A stretch of 64,000 bases of DNA from Chitinophaga sp. S165 (lineage in GTDB: Bacteria; Bacteroidota; Bacteroidia; Chitinophagales; Chitinophagaceae): NCBI RefSeq assembly GCF_003182155.1, contig NZ_QGTG01000008.1:310001-374000 (forward strand), written 5' to 3'. Under the pieces are notes generated by a model. The model worked only from the letters and a program-made list of their open reading frames with translations. It made no database searches and was not told where the DNA came from. This document shows, piece after piece, positions 24,222 to 34,600 of this stretch (position 1 is the stretch's first letter; each line of letters opens with the position of its first letter). Both the position numbers and the translations under genes were made by a program.

Positions 24222-27200
24222 TTAGAAAGTAGCATTTAATGATAAACCATAGCTACGGGTAGCAGGTGGCATGAAAATATCCACACCTGACAGGCCGTTA
24301 GCGGTCGACAAGGTCAACTCAGGATCGAATGGCGCTTTCTTGGAGAAATACACCAGGTTACGTCCTGTCAGCGATAATTTCAGCGCTCTGAAAAAGCTGG
24401 TTCCTTTTACAGGAATGGTATATCCCAGTGCCACCTCACGTAAACGTACAGTAGTTGCGCTGTACATGTATTCTCCGGAAGCTGCTTCACGACCGCCGAT
24501 GGAAGAATACCATTTCTGTGCATCTACAGTGGAAACAGCATTACCCTCAGGGTTAACACCGTTTACCTGTACTCCACCTGCATCACGTGCATCGCCGCTT
24601 ACTTTCGATACGCCATATTGGTCCAGCATCGCCTGTGTAACAGACATTACTTTACCACCAAATTTGCCATCGATCAGGAAAGACAGGTTGAAATCTTTGT
24701 ACTGCAGATTGTTGTTCCAGCCTAACTGCCATCTTGTATTGGAATTGCCTAAGAAGGTGAAGTCAGAGCTCTTGATAGGATTACCGTTATCATCGATCAT
24801 GATACGGCCCTGTGCATCGCGTTTCAGCTCAATACCATAAATGTCTCCGAAGGAACCGCCTACCTGGAACTTAGACACGTAGTTGGAGCCGGAAGCACCG
24901 CTCAGTGTGAACTCGGGAGCATTTGGAGATAATTCGATGATCTTATTCTTGTTGGTAGAGAAGTTCAGACCTGTGTTCCATTTCAGTTTGCTTTCATCGC
25001 GCAGCACATCATAGCGTACAACTGCTTCAACACCCTGGTTCTGTATGTTACCTGCATTGATGAAGAAGTTGTCATAGAAAGATCCCTGCGGAGCCCTGAT
25101 CTGTAAAGTCTGATTCTTTGTGTTCGTCTTGTAATAAGTGATATCTGCACTCAGCCTGTTGTCAAAGAAATGCCACTCTGTACCAAACTCAATTGAGTTG
25201 GTCTTTTCCGGTTTCAGATCAGTGAAAGGAGCAGTCGTATTCGGGCTAAAGCCACCGCCTGCACTGAAAGTATATACAGCCGGATTTGACTGGTAAGCCA
25301 GCGGAGAATTACCCACCTGTGCAAAGGACCCGCGTACTTTAGCGAAGCTGATGAAATCAGGCAGTTTCGCTACCTGGCTCAGTATCACGTTCAAACCTAC
25401 GGAAGGATAGAAATAAGAACCGGATGGCGTAAACGCAAGATTAGATGCCCAGTCGTTACGTGCGGTCAGGTCCAGGAATGCCCAGTCCTTGTAGGAGATG
25501 TTGGCGCTACCGAAAACAGATTGTACCTGGCTGTGGTTTTCCTGCAGGGTACCACTGTTGATAGGATTAAGGGTCTTGAAGTTCTGGATCACGAATACGT
25601 TCGGAATGTTCAGACCGTCCTGTCCGGAATTGAATTTCTCACCTTTGGTCACAACATCCCTGATACTTCCACCCAATACACCGGTGATGCGGATCTTATC
25701 GCTTACAGGTATATTGAAGTTGGCTAACAGGTCGCCATATTGTTGATTGGTAGTGGTATTGCTATAAACGTACACACCGTTGGCAGGAGAGAGAACAGAT
25801 ACGGTACCTGCATGTATTTTCTGCTCATACACATCATTGATCCTGTCCATGCTTCCGCGTGCAGTGATGTTCAGCCATTTGTTCACTTCGTATTTCAGAC
25901 TGGCGTTCATCAGTAAACGGTTACGCTCCAGGGAGTTCTGATCACGGTTGATGATCCACCATGGATTCTGCTGTACGTCCTCATTGAAAGGCCAGTTCTG
26001 TGTCATCAGGCGCCTGGTAGGGTCAAATACTTCAAAGTTGTTCTTATACTGTTGCAGATCTTTTCCGCGTGGGAAAAGGTACAGACCTGTCAGTGGATTG
26101 AAATAGAAACCGCTTAAAGGTGTATTGTCGATAGTCTGATTGATGTAGTTAACATCAGCTTCAGCAGTCAGTTTATCGTTCAGGAAATGTCCGGTTTCCT
26201 TAAAGGTGATGTTATTACGTGACAGTTTGTTCTTAGGCTCGATACCTTTTGCAGCAGTATTGGCATAAGAGAAATATGTCTGCATCTTATCAGACCCACC
26301 TGCCAGGCTGATAGAGTTGGTCAGGTTCTGACCTGTCTGGAAGAAAGAGGACAGGTTGTCCTGCGCACCGGATATCTTGCTACCCCAGCTTTGTGTATTG
26401 GTAGCATTTGTCTGGCCGTAATTATTCTGGAACTCTGGTTTGTAAGCCACGTTACTGAGGGTCAGACCAGAGGAGAAGTTGATCACTGTGCGGCCCGCTT
26501 TACCACTCTTGGTGGTGATCAGGATCACACCGTTAGCACCCTGGCTACCATAAAGGGCAGCAGCAGAAGCACCTTTCAATACGGAAATGCTTTCAATATC
26601 GTCCGGGTTCAGGTTAGAAATAGGGTCGCCACCGTCGTAAGCTGCACTACCGCCAAATGAGCTGTTCGGCTGATTGGTCAGTGAGTTGTTCATGGGCACA
26701 CCATCTATTACATACAGCGCCTGGTTGCTTCCCAGACCGGATTTGTTACCACGCAGTACTACTTTCGCAGATCCACCCACACCGGAAGAACTGGGAGAGA
26801 TGTTCAGACCGGCCACTTTACCGTTCAGGGTATTGATCAGGTTCGGATCTTTAGCTTTGGTGAGCTCCACGCCACTCACCTGCTGGGTAGCATAGGTGAT
26901 GGATTTTTCGGATCTCTTAATACCCAGGGCCGTTACAACAACGGTGTTCAGTTGTTTGTTAGATTCTACGAGTACAACCTGGATGTTGGTCTGGCTGCCT
27001 ACGGGGATTTCTTTTTTCTCGAAACCAACGTAGTTGAATACCAGTACATCGGTGCTTTCAGCCTGAAGGGAGAAGTGTCCCTTGTCATCGGTCAAAGCCC
27101 CACGGGTGGTACCTTTTACCTGAACGGCCACGTTAGCCAGGGGCTGGCCCGTACCATCAACCACAGTACCTTCAACGGCAGCCGCAGGTTGTATTGCGGC

Positions 27201-27581
27201 GGCGGTCTCTTTTTTCACTGCCCTGGGACGGATCACGATGATTTTGTCCATGATAGAGTAGGAGAGTGGTTTGTCTTTGAGGCATTTGTCCAGTACATCA
27301 GACAAACTGGCTGATTTCAGATTGATATCTATGGCGCCTGTACCCTGAAGCAGCTTCTCATCGTATACAAACTCATAACCGGTTTGCTTGCTGATGCTGT
27401 TGAAGATGTCATAAAGGGCCAGGTGCTTACCTGTGATCGTGACTGTTTGGGAATAAGACCTGGCGCTCAGATTCAGAGAGAACACCAGTGTTAAAATGGC
27501 AGTTAATTTCATAACTAACAATAATTTACTGTGCAAGAAGCCATCCCTCGGATAGGCCTTGCATGTCTCGCGTAGTTCCAT
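24222..27581 (-). CDS. SusC-type TonB-dependent transporter with STN signalling domain
   Basis: 1119 residues. The signal segment 'KLTAILTLVFSLNLSARSYS' follows a 20-residue leader. STN domain about 45-118, carboxypeptidase-like fold about 136-215 ('VEGTVVDGTGQPLANVAVQVKG'), TonB-box-like 'LNTVVVTALGIKRSEKS', plug about 235-345, barrel to the C-terminal Phe ('YGLSLNATF'). It signals through the FecR and sigma factor just upstream (27770-29662). The sequence is not a near copy of the facing SusC (12590), so this is not a recent duplication. Its substrate cannot be read from the sequence. Confidence 0.95.
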   Translation of the reverse strand: MELRETCKAYPRDGFLHSKLLLVMKLTAILTLVFSLNLSARSYSQTVTITGKHLALYDIFNSISKQTGYEFVYDEKLLQGTGAIDINLKSASLSDVLDKCLKDKPLSYSIMDKIIVIRPRAVKKETAAAIQPAAAVEGTVVDGTGQPLANVAVQVKGTTRGALTDDKGHFSLQAESTDVLVFNYVGFEKKEIPVGSQTNIQVVLVESNKQLNTVVVTALGIKRSEKSITYATQQVSGVELTKAKDPNLINTLNGKVAGLNISPSSSGVGGSAKVVLRGNKSGLGSNQALYVIDGVPMNNSLTNQPNSSFGGSAAYDGGDPISNLNPDDIESISVLKGASAAALYGSQGANGVILITTKSGKAGRTVINFSSGLTLSNVAYKPEFQNNYGQTNATNTQSWGSKISGAQDNLSSFFQTGQNLTNSISLAGGSDKMQTYFSYANTAAKGIEPKNKLSRNNITFKETGHFLNDKLTAEADVNYINQTIDNTPLSGFYFNPLTGLYLFPRGKDLQQYKNNFEVFDPTRRLMTQNWPFNEDVQQNPWWIINRDQNSLERNRLLMNASLKYEVNKWLNITARGSMDRINDVYEQKIHAGTVSVLSPANGVYVYSNTTTNQQYGDLLANFNIPVSDKIRITGVLGGSIRDVVTKGEKFNSGQDGLNIPNVFVIQNFKTLNPINSGTLQENHSQVQSVFGSANISYKDWAFLDLTARNDWASNLAFTPSGSYFYPSVGLNVILSQVAKLPDFISFAKVRGSFAQVGNSPLAYQSNPAVYTFSAGGGFSPNTTAPFTDLKPEKTNSIEFGTEWHFFDNRLSADITYYKTNTKNQTLQIRAPQGSFYDNFFINAGNIQNQGVEAVVRYDVLRDESKLKWNTGLNFSTNKNKIIELSPNAPEFTLSGASGSNYVSKFQVGGSFGDIYGIELKRDAQGRIMIDDNGNPIKSSDFTFLGNSNTRWQLGWNNNLQYKDFNLSFLIDGKFGGKVMSVTQAMLDQYGVSKVSGDARDAGGVQVNGVNPEGNAVSTVDAQKWYSSIGGREAASGEYMYSATTVRLREVALGYTIPVKGTSFFRALKLSLTGRNLVYFSKKAPFDPELTLSTANGLSGVDIFMPPATRSYGLSLNATF

Positions 27582-27769
27582 ACTTTTGTGTTCTTGGCTT
27601 AATAATCGATTTTCAAACGTTAAGGAAATTGGTAGCCATCTATGCCGGGTTCCGATGGCAGTCGGAATCCGGTTTTCTACCTAAAGTTGACGATACGTTA
27701 TTTTCTACGTGGTCATAACTGGAAAAAATTTAGTTTTTACATAATGTAGTCCCCGCTGTTGATTGGGCC

Positions 27770-28969
27770 TTACTGTTGTTCCCAGGGCTTTACGGTCACA
27801 TTGTTCCCGTTCACCGCAAATTGTACCCTTTGAGTAGCTTCCAGTGCTTTTAATAATTTACCGGCTTCTTCTCTCCGGGATATTACACCCGTCAGGTCTA
27901 TATCGGACATATCTCCCTGGTAGCTCACTTCGATGTCATACCAGCGCGACAGCTGTCGCATAATGGTCCGGATATTCGTATTCCTGAATCTAAACTTGCC
28001 TTCTTTCCAGGCCAGTGTCTGTTCCATGTCTGCCTGGCCGATCTCAAAGTGATTGTCTTTGGCAGAAAGGCTGGCCTGTAGCCCTGGTTTTAATACACTG
28101 GCATTGTTGCCATGTTTCAACTGCACTGCGCCATCCACCAGGGTGGTCTTGATGAACTGTTCGTCCTGGTAGGCCATGATATTAAAACTGGTTCCCAGAA
28201 CATTCACCTCTACGTTATGCACTTTCACCCGGAAAGGCATATCAGCCTGCTGCGCAACCTCGAAGTAGGCCTCCCCGGTGATCTCTACTTCCCGCCCCCT
28301 GCCGGTAAAGGCTGTGGGAAACCGGATACTGCTGGCGGCATTCAGCCATACGCGGCTGCCATCTGCCAGGGTCAGTTGATATTGACCACCATGAGGTGTA
28401 GCTACCGTATTATACATTACCTCACTGCTCTGCCCTCCTGAATTATAGCTAAGCGCCCCATTCCTGTTCGTGATCTGCGTATTGCCCTGCTTTGCCAGCG
28501 CCCCGTTATTGGCGCTGTCCAGTGGTATGACCGTTCCATCCGCCAGGGTAAGCATCGCCTTGTCGGACCCGGGCAACAACGCTTTTGCGTGTATTGCCGC
28601 TACCGGGGCTGCTTTTTTGCCTGGTTGAGATACATACACGCCGGTAACGATCATTCCTCCGATTACCGCAGCTGCCAAAGAACTATATACCAACCTTCTG
28701 CGTCTTGCTACCCTTAAACGACGGGCGTCTGCAGTACCTGCCTGAAAAATACCGGACAGCATAGCAGCTGCTTCATCGGTTGAAAGTCCCATATCAGGTA
28801 CTTTGCCATATAATGTTTCCATTATATGGGCTTTGATAGCAGATGTATGGGCGTCGTCGGCGACTTCCTGCATCAGTTGGAGATATTCCTCATCACTGAT
28901 CTCGTTCCGCTTATACTTATCAAGTAATCGCTTAATTTCAGGTATTGTCATAGACGAATAGTTTGGCAC
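27770..28969 (-). CDS. FecR-family anti-sigma factor
   Basis: 399 residues. N-terminal cytoplasmic domain about 1-85 with 'EIKRLLDKYKRNEISDEEY', one membrane helix about 90-110 ('LVYSSLAAAVIGGMIVTGVYV'), periplasmic FecR core about 195-290 ('TPHGGQYQLTLADGSRVWLNAASS', 'GEAYFEVAQQ', 'VLGTSFNIMAY'), then a DUF4974-type end ('TIMRQLSRWYDIEVSYQ'). It controls the sigma factor encoded 97 bp upstream. It is related to, but clearly different from, the FecR at 11178; specific pairing is expected within each cassette. The Met at codon 7 is an alternative start. Confidence 0.94.
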   Translation of the reverse strand: MPNYSSMTIPEIKRLLDKYKRNEISDEEYLQLMQEVADDAHTSAIKAHIMETLYGKVPDMGLSTDEAAAMLSGIFQAGTADARRLRVARRRRLVYSSLAAAVIGGMIVTGVYVSQPGKKAAPVAAIHAKALLPGSDKAMLTLADGTVIPLDSANNGALAKQGNTQITNRNGALSYNSGGQSSEVMYNTVATPHGGQYQLTLADGSRVWLNAASSIRFPTAFTGRGREVEITGEAYFEVAQQADMPFRVKVHNVEVNVLGTSFNIMAYQDEQFIKTTLVDGAVQLKHGNNASVLKPGLQASLSAKDNHFEIGQADMEQTLAWKEGKFRFRNTNIRTIMRQLSRWYDIEVSYQGDMSDIDLTGVISRREEAGKLLKALEATQRVQFAVNGNNVTVKPWEQQ

Positions 28970-29065
28970 TGGTTGATAGATATAAAGACGACCGGGGAAA
29001 AGGAAAGGAGTAATGGGGAATGAAATTTTTTTTCGAGGTGGTAATCAGTGAGTTAGGGGAGTATT

Positions 29066-29662
29066 TTAGATATGCAGTTGCTGTTTCACAAAACTTCTGA
29101 CCGTTTGCATGGCCAGTTGCATTTGTTTCTTGACAGTATGAATGGAGATGTTCATGCGAACGGAGATCTCTTCATTGCTCATGCCCTCTTTCCGGGCTAT
29201 ATAGACCTTTTTACGTTCTGGGGGAAGGCTGGATACCACTTTATCCAGCAGGTGGTCATATTGGTGGTTCTGGAGACGGTGGTCGGTGTCGTTAACGGCG
29301 TCTGGCTGCTGGAGGAAGAAATGATCCAGGGCCTTTACCTGGTTTGCCTGTTTTTTAAAGCTGTCATATATATGATTACGGGTCAGGATGAAAAGATAGC
29401 CCCTCAGATCTTCCACTCCGGGCATAACTTCCCTCTTTAGCCAGATTTTCAGAAAGACTTCCTGCACGACTTCCCGTGCTGGTATTGTGTCTTTCAGATA
29501 AAGCATGGCCACATTGAACACCTGTTTGCTGTAATGGTTAAATACAAGTGTGTATGCAGACTCGTCACCCCTGGCTATCTGCCGTAATAATTCCCGCTCC
29601 TCTGGTAAGGATGAATTTGACAATTTCCTATCGTTTGAATGCTGCCGTAAAAGTAGGAACAA
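29066..29662 (-). CDS. ECF RNA polymerase sigma factor, uncertain start
   Basis: About 198 residues. Region 2 about 35-85 ('YTLVFNHYSKQVFNVAMLYL', 'AREVVQEVFLKIW'), region 4 about 140-190 with 'SNEEISVRMNISIHTVKKQM'. The frame has no ATG before the conserved part: it opens with TTG at 29662, and a second TTG (codon 14, 'LSNSSLPEERELL') looks like the better start since related factors begin near there. So initiation is on TTG, or the true start differs. It is the first gene of the sigma-FecR-SusC-SusD operon and is divergent from GH43. Confidence 0.9.
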   Translation of the reverse strand: MFLLLRQHSNDRKLSNSSLPEERELLRQIARGDESAYTLVFNHYSKQVFNVAMLYLKDTIPAREVVQEVFLKIWLKREVMPGVEDLRGYLFILTRNHIYDSFKKQANQVKALDHFFLQQPDAVNDTDHRLQNHQYDHLLDKVVSSLPPERKKVYIARKEGMSNEEISVRMNISIHTVKKQMQLAMQTVRSFVKQQLHI

Positions 29663-29739
29663 AAAATGAAATCGGGCCAGCTCCTCATAGATCTCTACTA
29701 CTCAATTATTATATTGTGCCCTAAACTGGAAATTCAATT

Positions 29740-30711
29740 ATGAGAAAGGTCTTGACATTTTTACTACTGGGAACAGCGCTGACCCTGCCCGCAATGGCGC
29801 AGAAAAGATCTGGTAATCCTATTATGCAGGGGTGGTATGCCGATCCTGAAGCTGTTATTTGGGGAAAAGAATATTGGGTGTACCCTACTTATTCTGATAA
29901 ATATGAGAAACAGGTATTTTTTGATGCCATCTCCTCACGCGACCTGGTAAAATGGTCCAAACATCCCCATATCTTAGATACGGCCGCAGTAAAATGGGCC
30001 AAAAAGGCAATGTGGGCGCCCGCTGTCGTTCAGAAAGATGGCAAATATTACTTTTTCTTCGCAGCTAATGATATTCAGAGTGATAAGGAAGAGGGAGGTA
30101 TAGGTGTTGCCGTGGCTGACAAACCGGGAGGCCCCTATAAAGATTATCTGGGAAAACCACTGATCGATAAATTCCATAATAAAGCACAGCCTATAGACCA
30201 GTTCGTTTTTCATGACAAAGATGGGCAGTACTATATAATATATGGTGGATGGCGCCATTGTAATATCGCAAAGCTGACCGCCGATTTCAAAGGGTTTACC
30301 CCATTTGAGGACGGCAATACATTCAAGGAAATTACGCCAGCCGGTTATGTAGAAGGACCATTTATGTTCATCCATAATGGTAAATATTACTTTATGTGGT
30401 CAGAAGGAGGATGGGGCGGTCCGGAATATTCCGTAGCCTATGCCATTGCCGACTCCCCGGTAGGCCCCTTCAAGCGTATAGGCAAGATCCTGCAGCAGGA
30501 TACTGCCGTAGCCACCAGCGCAGGGCACCACTCCGTGATCAATGTACCAGGTACTGACCGGTGGTATATTGTTTATCACAGACGCCCGCTTACTGAAAAA
30601 GCAGCCAATAACAGGGTCGTATGTATTGATGAAATGCACTTCGACGAAAATGGCTTGATCGTTCCTGTGAAGATCACCAAAGAAGGAGTGAAAAAAGATA
30701 AGCTGAAGTAG
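29740..30711 (+). CDS. GH43-family glycosidase
   Basis: 323 residues with a signal peptide (MRKVLTFLLLGTALTLPAMA, cut before Q). A five-bladed propeller with the three GH43 acids: D35 in 'YADPEAV' (base), D153 in 'QPIDQFVF' (pKa modulator) and E205 in 'YVEGPFMF' (acid). No accessory module. Known members release arabinose, xylose or galactose, so its place beside a beta-glucan locus is unexpected unless the second SusCD serves another polymer. The gene is divergent from the sigma factor (77 bp apart) and has its own terminator; control by that sigma factor is likely. Confidence 0.88.
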   Translation: MRKVLTFLLLGTALTLPAMAQKRSGNPIMQGWYADPEAVIWGKEYWVYPTYSDKYEKQVFFDAISSRDLVKWSKHPHILDTAAVKWAKKAMWAPAVVQKDGKYYFFFAANDIQSDKEEGGIGVAVADKPGGPYKDYLGKPLIDKFHNKAQPIDQFVFHDKDGQYYIIYGGWRHCNIAKLTADFKGFTPFEDGNTFKEITPAGYVEGPFMFIHNGKYYFMWSEGGWGGPEYSVAYAIADSPVGPFKRIGKILQQDTAVATSAGHHSVINVPGTDRWYIVYHRRPLTEKAANNRVVCIDEMHFDENGLIVPVKITKEGVKKDKLK

Positions 30712-30732
30712 ATTATACGTAAACGTATATTG

Positions 30733-30766
30733 AAAGTGACTGCCATATGGCAGTCACTTTTTTATT
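30733..30766 (+). terminator. Terminator of the GH43 gene
   Basis: AAAGTGACTGCC pairs with GGCAGTCACTTT around ATAT, followed by TTTTTT. Confidence 0.85.
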
Positions 30767-31618
30767 GGTAGTTAGTCACAGGCAAAATCACATTATGGGG
30801 AAAGATAAAATACTATCAGGTGAACATATTGGCGAAATACAGTGTTATAATTATGCTAAAACGGTTTACAAACGATCAGTAGTTGCTAAAATAGTATTTG
30901 TTTTAGCCGGTATTTGGTCATAATTATGTACAACGTAATTACTATTGTACAAAATGTTAAAATTGAGTACATTCAGTGTAACGAAGAAAGAATAAACAAG
31001 AAAAAGAGTCAAGAAAGAATAAACAAGAGAGCGAGGACTAACGAGAGAGTCAGCCAACAACAGTTATGAAAAAGCTGGCGGAAATGCCGCCATCCATGTA
31101 GAGAAACTTGTCATTTGTAGAAATTTCGGAACAAACAGTAACAGTGAATTGTATTACTCGTATGAGGAAGACAACTTTTGGGAGATAGACTATTGAACAG
31201 CTGCTATTGATCAAATTTTCTTTCAAGCCAGAATTTATATAACTACTACTAGAGTCAATCAAGATTGCTAAAGTGGAAAGTAGAACAATGAACAATTATT
31301 ATTCACCTCAAATCACTTTGAATCTCAATCAGCTATTTACTGATCGTAATTCGTATGCGTGCATGTAACGGGAAGCAAGTTCCTGTTACTGCACGGTGAA
31401 TAGCTTAAAGGGGGAAAACATCAACTGTAATCAAATCGCTAATTGCTAGAAGCTTAACAATGCTATGAACATAGCATAAAGGGGAAAGTATTTTCTAACA
31501 ACAACCAAATATAACAGGAACGAACAATGAAAGGAAACACTGTCGCATGGCGACCAGACCCACTATGTCCACAAGTGTCAGGCACTTGTCTATTCTCTAA
31601 CCAAAAACTAAATCGATA
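30767..31618. other. Long intergenic leader upstream of SusC, repeats, no clear gene
   Basis: 850 bp. It contains a 27-bp direct repeat (units from 30984 and 31011), a GGCGG/CCGCC hairpin near 31075-31090, and a small hairpin ACAAGTG/CACTTGT (31571-31589) 30 bp before SusC. A 57-codon open stretch (31023-31196, plus) lacks a start codon. No regulator gene is present. It probably carries the promoter and a long 5' untranslated region. Confidence 0.5.
30984..31029 (+). repeat. Tandem 27-bp direct repeat in the leader
   Basis: AAGAAAGAATAAACAAGA occurs at 30984-31001 and again at 31011-31028, 27 bp apart. The surrounding bases are purine-rich (AAGAGTC between them). Confidence 0.7.
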
Positions 31619-34600
31619 ATGAGACATCATCTACTACGTTTGCTGGTTGTTGCGATGCTACTCCCAACAGTGGCATTTGCTCAAACAAGGCAGGTACAGG
31701 GAACTGTCAAAGATTCAAAAAGCGGAGGCCCTCTGGGTTCCGTAAGCATCAAAGTGCAGGGGAAGAACATCTTTGCAATTACTGGTGCTGATGGTGCGTT
31801 TACCCTGAAAAATGCACCACAGGGAGAAATTACACTGGAAACTTCACTGATAGGCTATACATCACAAGGCGTGAAAGTCGCAGCTGGTCAGTCATCCGTT
31901 GATATCATCATGGAAGAATCTTCTTCCCAGTTAGGTGAGGTAACGGTAACAGCATTGGGTATATCAAAAGAATCCAAAAAGCTGGGGTATTCAGTTACTA
32001 AAGTTGACGGAGGTGCATTGACACAGGCGCGTGAAACCAACGTAGCATATTCTCTAGGCGGCCGTGTGGCTGGTTTGAGCGTAAGTGGTACTAACGGTGG
32101 CCCTGGTTCTTCTGCACGTGTACTCTTAAGAGGTATGGCCAGCTTTGGCGCCAGCAGCCCGCTGTATGTGATCAACGGTGTGCCGATGGATAACTCACAA
32201 AGAGGTGCTGCCAATGAATGGGGCGGTGCCGATAATGGTGATGGTATCGCCAATATCAACCCCGACGATATTGAAAGCATGACAGTACTGAAAGGGGCTT
32301 CTGCTTCTGCGTTGTACGGTACCCGTGCCACCAATGGTGTGATCCTCATTACTACCAAAAGTGGTAAGAAAGGGACCATGCAGGTGGAATATAACATGAA
32401 CTACTCACTGGATAAAGCAATTGACTTTACAGAATTCCAGTACGAATATGGTCAGGGACAACATGGTGCAAAACCTGTCAATGCTACCGATGCATTAGCC
32501 AGCACCCGTTTGAGCTGGGGCGCCAGACTGGATGGTTCAATGACCCCTCAGTTTGATGGTAACTCATATGCATATTCTCCGGTAGAAGATAATCTTAGCC
32601 GTTTCTACAGGACCGGACCAAGCTTTACTAATACAGTGGCTATATCCAGCGGTGGTGAAAAAGGGTCTTTCCGTGTATCCGCCTCCACTTTGGATAACAA
32701 GTCCATTTTAAGGAACAGTGGTTTGAACCGTAAGACTTTCAACGTGAATGTTGACCAGAATATAACCAGCAAGCTGAAAGTAAGCGCAGTCGTAAACTAT
32801 ATTGATGACAAGTCTAAAAACCGCCCTTTCCTGAGTGATGGTCCGCTGAATGCGAACAACGGTATCTTCCTGGCTACAAATATCGATGAAGATATCCTGA
32901 AACCAGGTTACAACCCTGACAACAACGGCCGTGAAATAGTTTGGACAGACGATAACTTCGTAACCAACCCCTGGTTTGCTGTAAACCAGTTCGTCAATAA
33001 TATCGACAGGAGACGCTGGATATCTGCACTGACCGCACGTTATGATCTGTTTGACTTCTTATACGGACAGGTACGTCTCGGTTACGATAACATCAATGAC
33101 CGGAAATTCAAAGTAACCCCATGGGGTACTTCTTATTCCACCAGTACCTTGCCTAATGGTACTTTAGTGAGTGGTGATATCGATCTGCGTAACGAACAGA
33201 CCTCTGAACTGAACGTGGATGGTTTGATCGGCTTCAAAAAGAACATAGTGCAGGACCTCTCCCTGGATATGGCTGTTGGTGGTAACCTGCGTAAAAGGAG
33301 CTGGGAAATGGTAGGCGTAGCCGGTAACCAGTTTGTGTTGCCTTACGTATATGCCTTCAACAACGTAACCAACTTTAGCAGGAACTATGACTACGAAATG
33401 AGAGAATCACAGTCTGCCTACTACAACGTGGACTTATCTTACAAAGGCTACCTGAACTTGTCAACCACCGGCCGTTATGACGTTTACTCCACACTGCCTG
33501 ATGGCAACAGGGGTATCTTCGTACCATCAGTATCCGGTAGCTTTATATTCACTGATCTGGTGCACATCAATAAAATGAACTATGGTAAGGTACGCGCATC
33601 CTTTGCAAAGGCGAGCGGTGAGCCTACTGAAGCATATGCTACCAGACAGTACTATAGTGTAGGTAGTACAATTGGCGGTATCAGCACGGGAGAATTTCCA
33701 ACCTTATTGCCTAATCTGTTCCTGAAACCATTCACACTGAAAGAAGTGGAAGCCGGCCTGGAACTGAAATTCTTCAATAACAGGTTAGGTGTTGACCTGG
33801 CTTATTTCCACCGTAAAACAAAGAATGAGATCATTCAGGGTACCATCTCTCCGGCCACCGGTTATGAAAGGGCCTATTTCGGAACCGGTTCCACTCAGAA
33901 TACAGGCGTTGAAGCTCAGATAAACGGTACGATCGTTTCCAGTTCCAAATTTACCTGGAACGCCTCAGTGAACGGTACCTGGATCAAGAATAAGATCCTC
34001 GATATTTATGGAGATAAAAGTTCCAGCACCGTGCTGACCCTGGGTACCTACCGTCCATTGAATGCAAACACCGCCCTGGTGAAAGGAATGGCTGGTCCGC
34101 AGATTCTGGCGTACGACTTCAAACGTAATGATAAAGGTGAGGTCCTGCTGGACAACTCCGGCCTGCCAATTAATGATGGCGTGCTCAGGCCAATGGGTCA
34201 GGTATTGCCTAAGTTCTTCGGCGGTCTTAACAACGACTTCTCTTTCGCAGGCTTCAACCTGTCCTTCCTGATTGACGGTAAGTTCGGCGCCAAACTCCTG
34301 TCTGCAACGAAAGACTATGCAGTATTCCGCGGCCTTGATAAATCAACGCTGGAAGGCAGGGAAGGCGGTATAGTTGTAGATGGTATTATTGAAAGCACTG
34401 GATTGAAAAATACCATCAATGTAGACGCACAGTCCTATTATCAGGCATACGCGAATAAGATCTCAAAGAATAGTATTCTGGATGCTGATTTTATTAAACT
34501 GCGCCAGGTGACATTCGGTTATACGCTGACCAGCAGGATACTCGGCAGCAGACTTCCTTTCGAGTCTATCGGTATTTCCCTCGTAGCTCGTAACCTGCTT

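Noticed and set aside
12590..27581. Possible recent duplication of the STN-type SusC genes
   Set aside because: The two proteins share the domain order but differ widely in sequence outside the general motifs, so they are old paralogues.
31023..31196. Open stretch of 57 codons in the leader, plus strand
   Set aside because: It has no ATG, GTG or early TTG start and begins right after a stop in the direct repeat. Not supported as a gene.
30866..31295. Two open frames on the minus strand (about 64 and 81 codons)
   Set aside because: Low-complexity residues, no conserved motif, and they overlap the tandem repeat and hairpins. Probably chance in AT-rich DNA.
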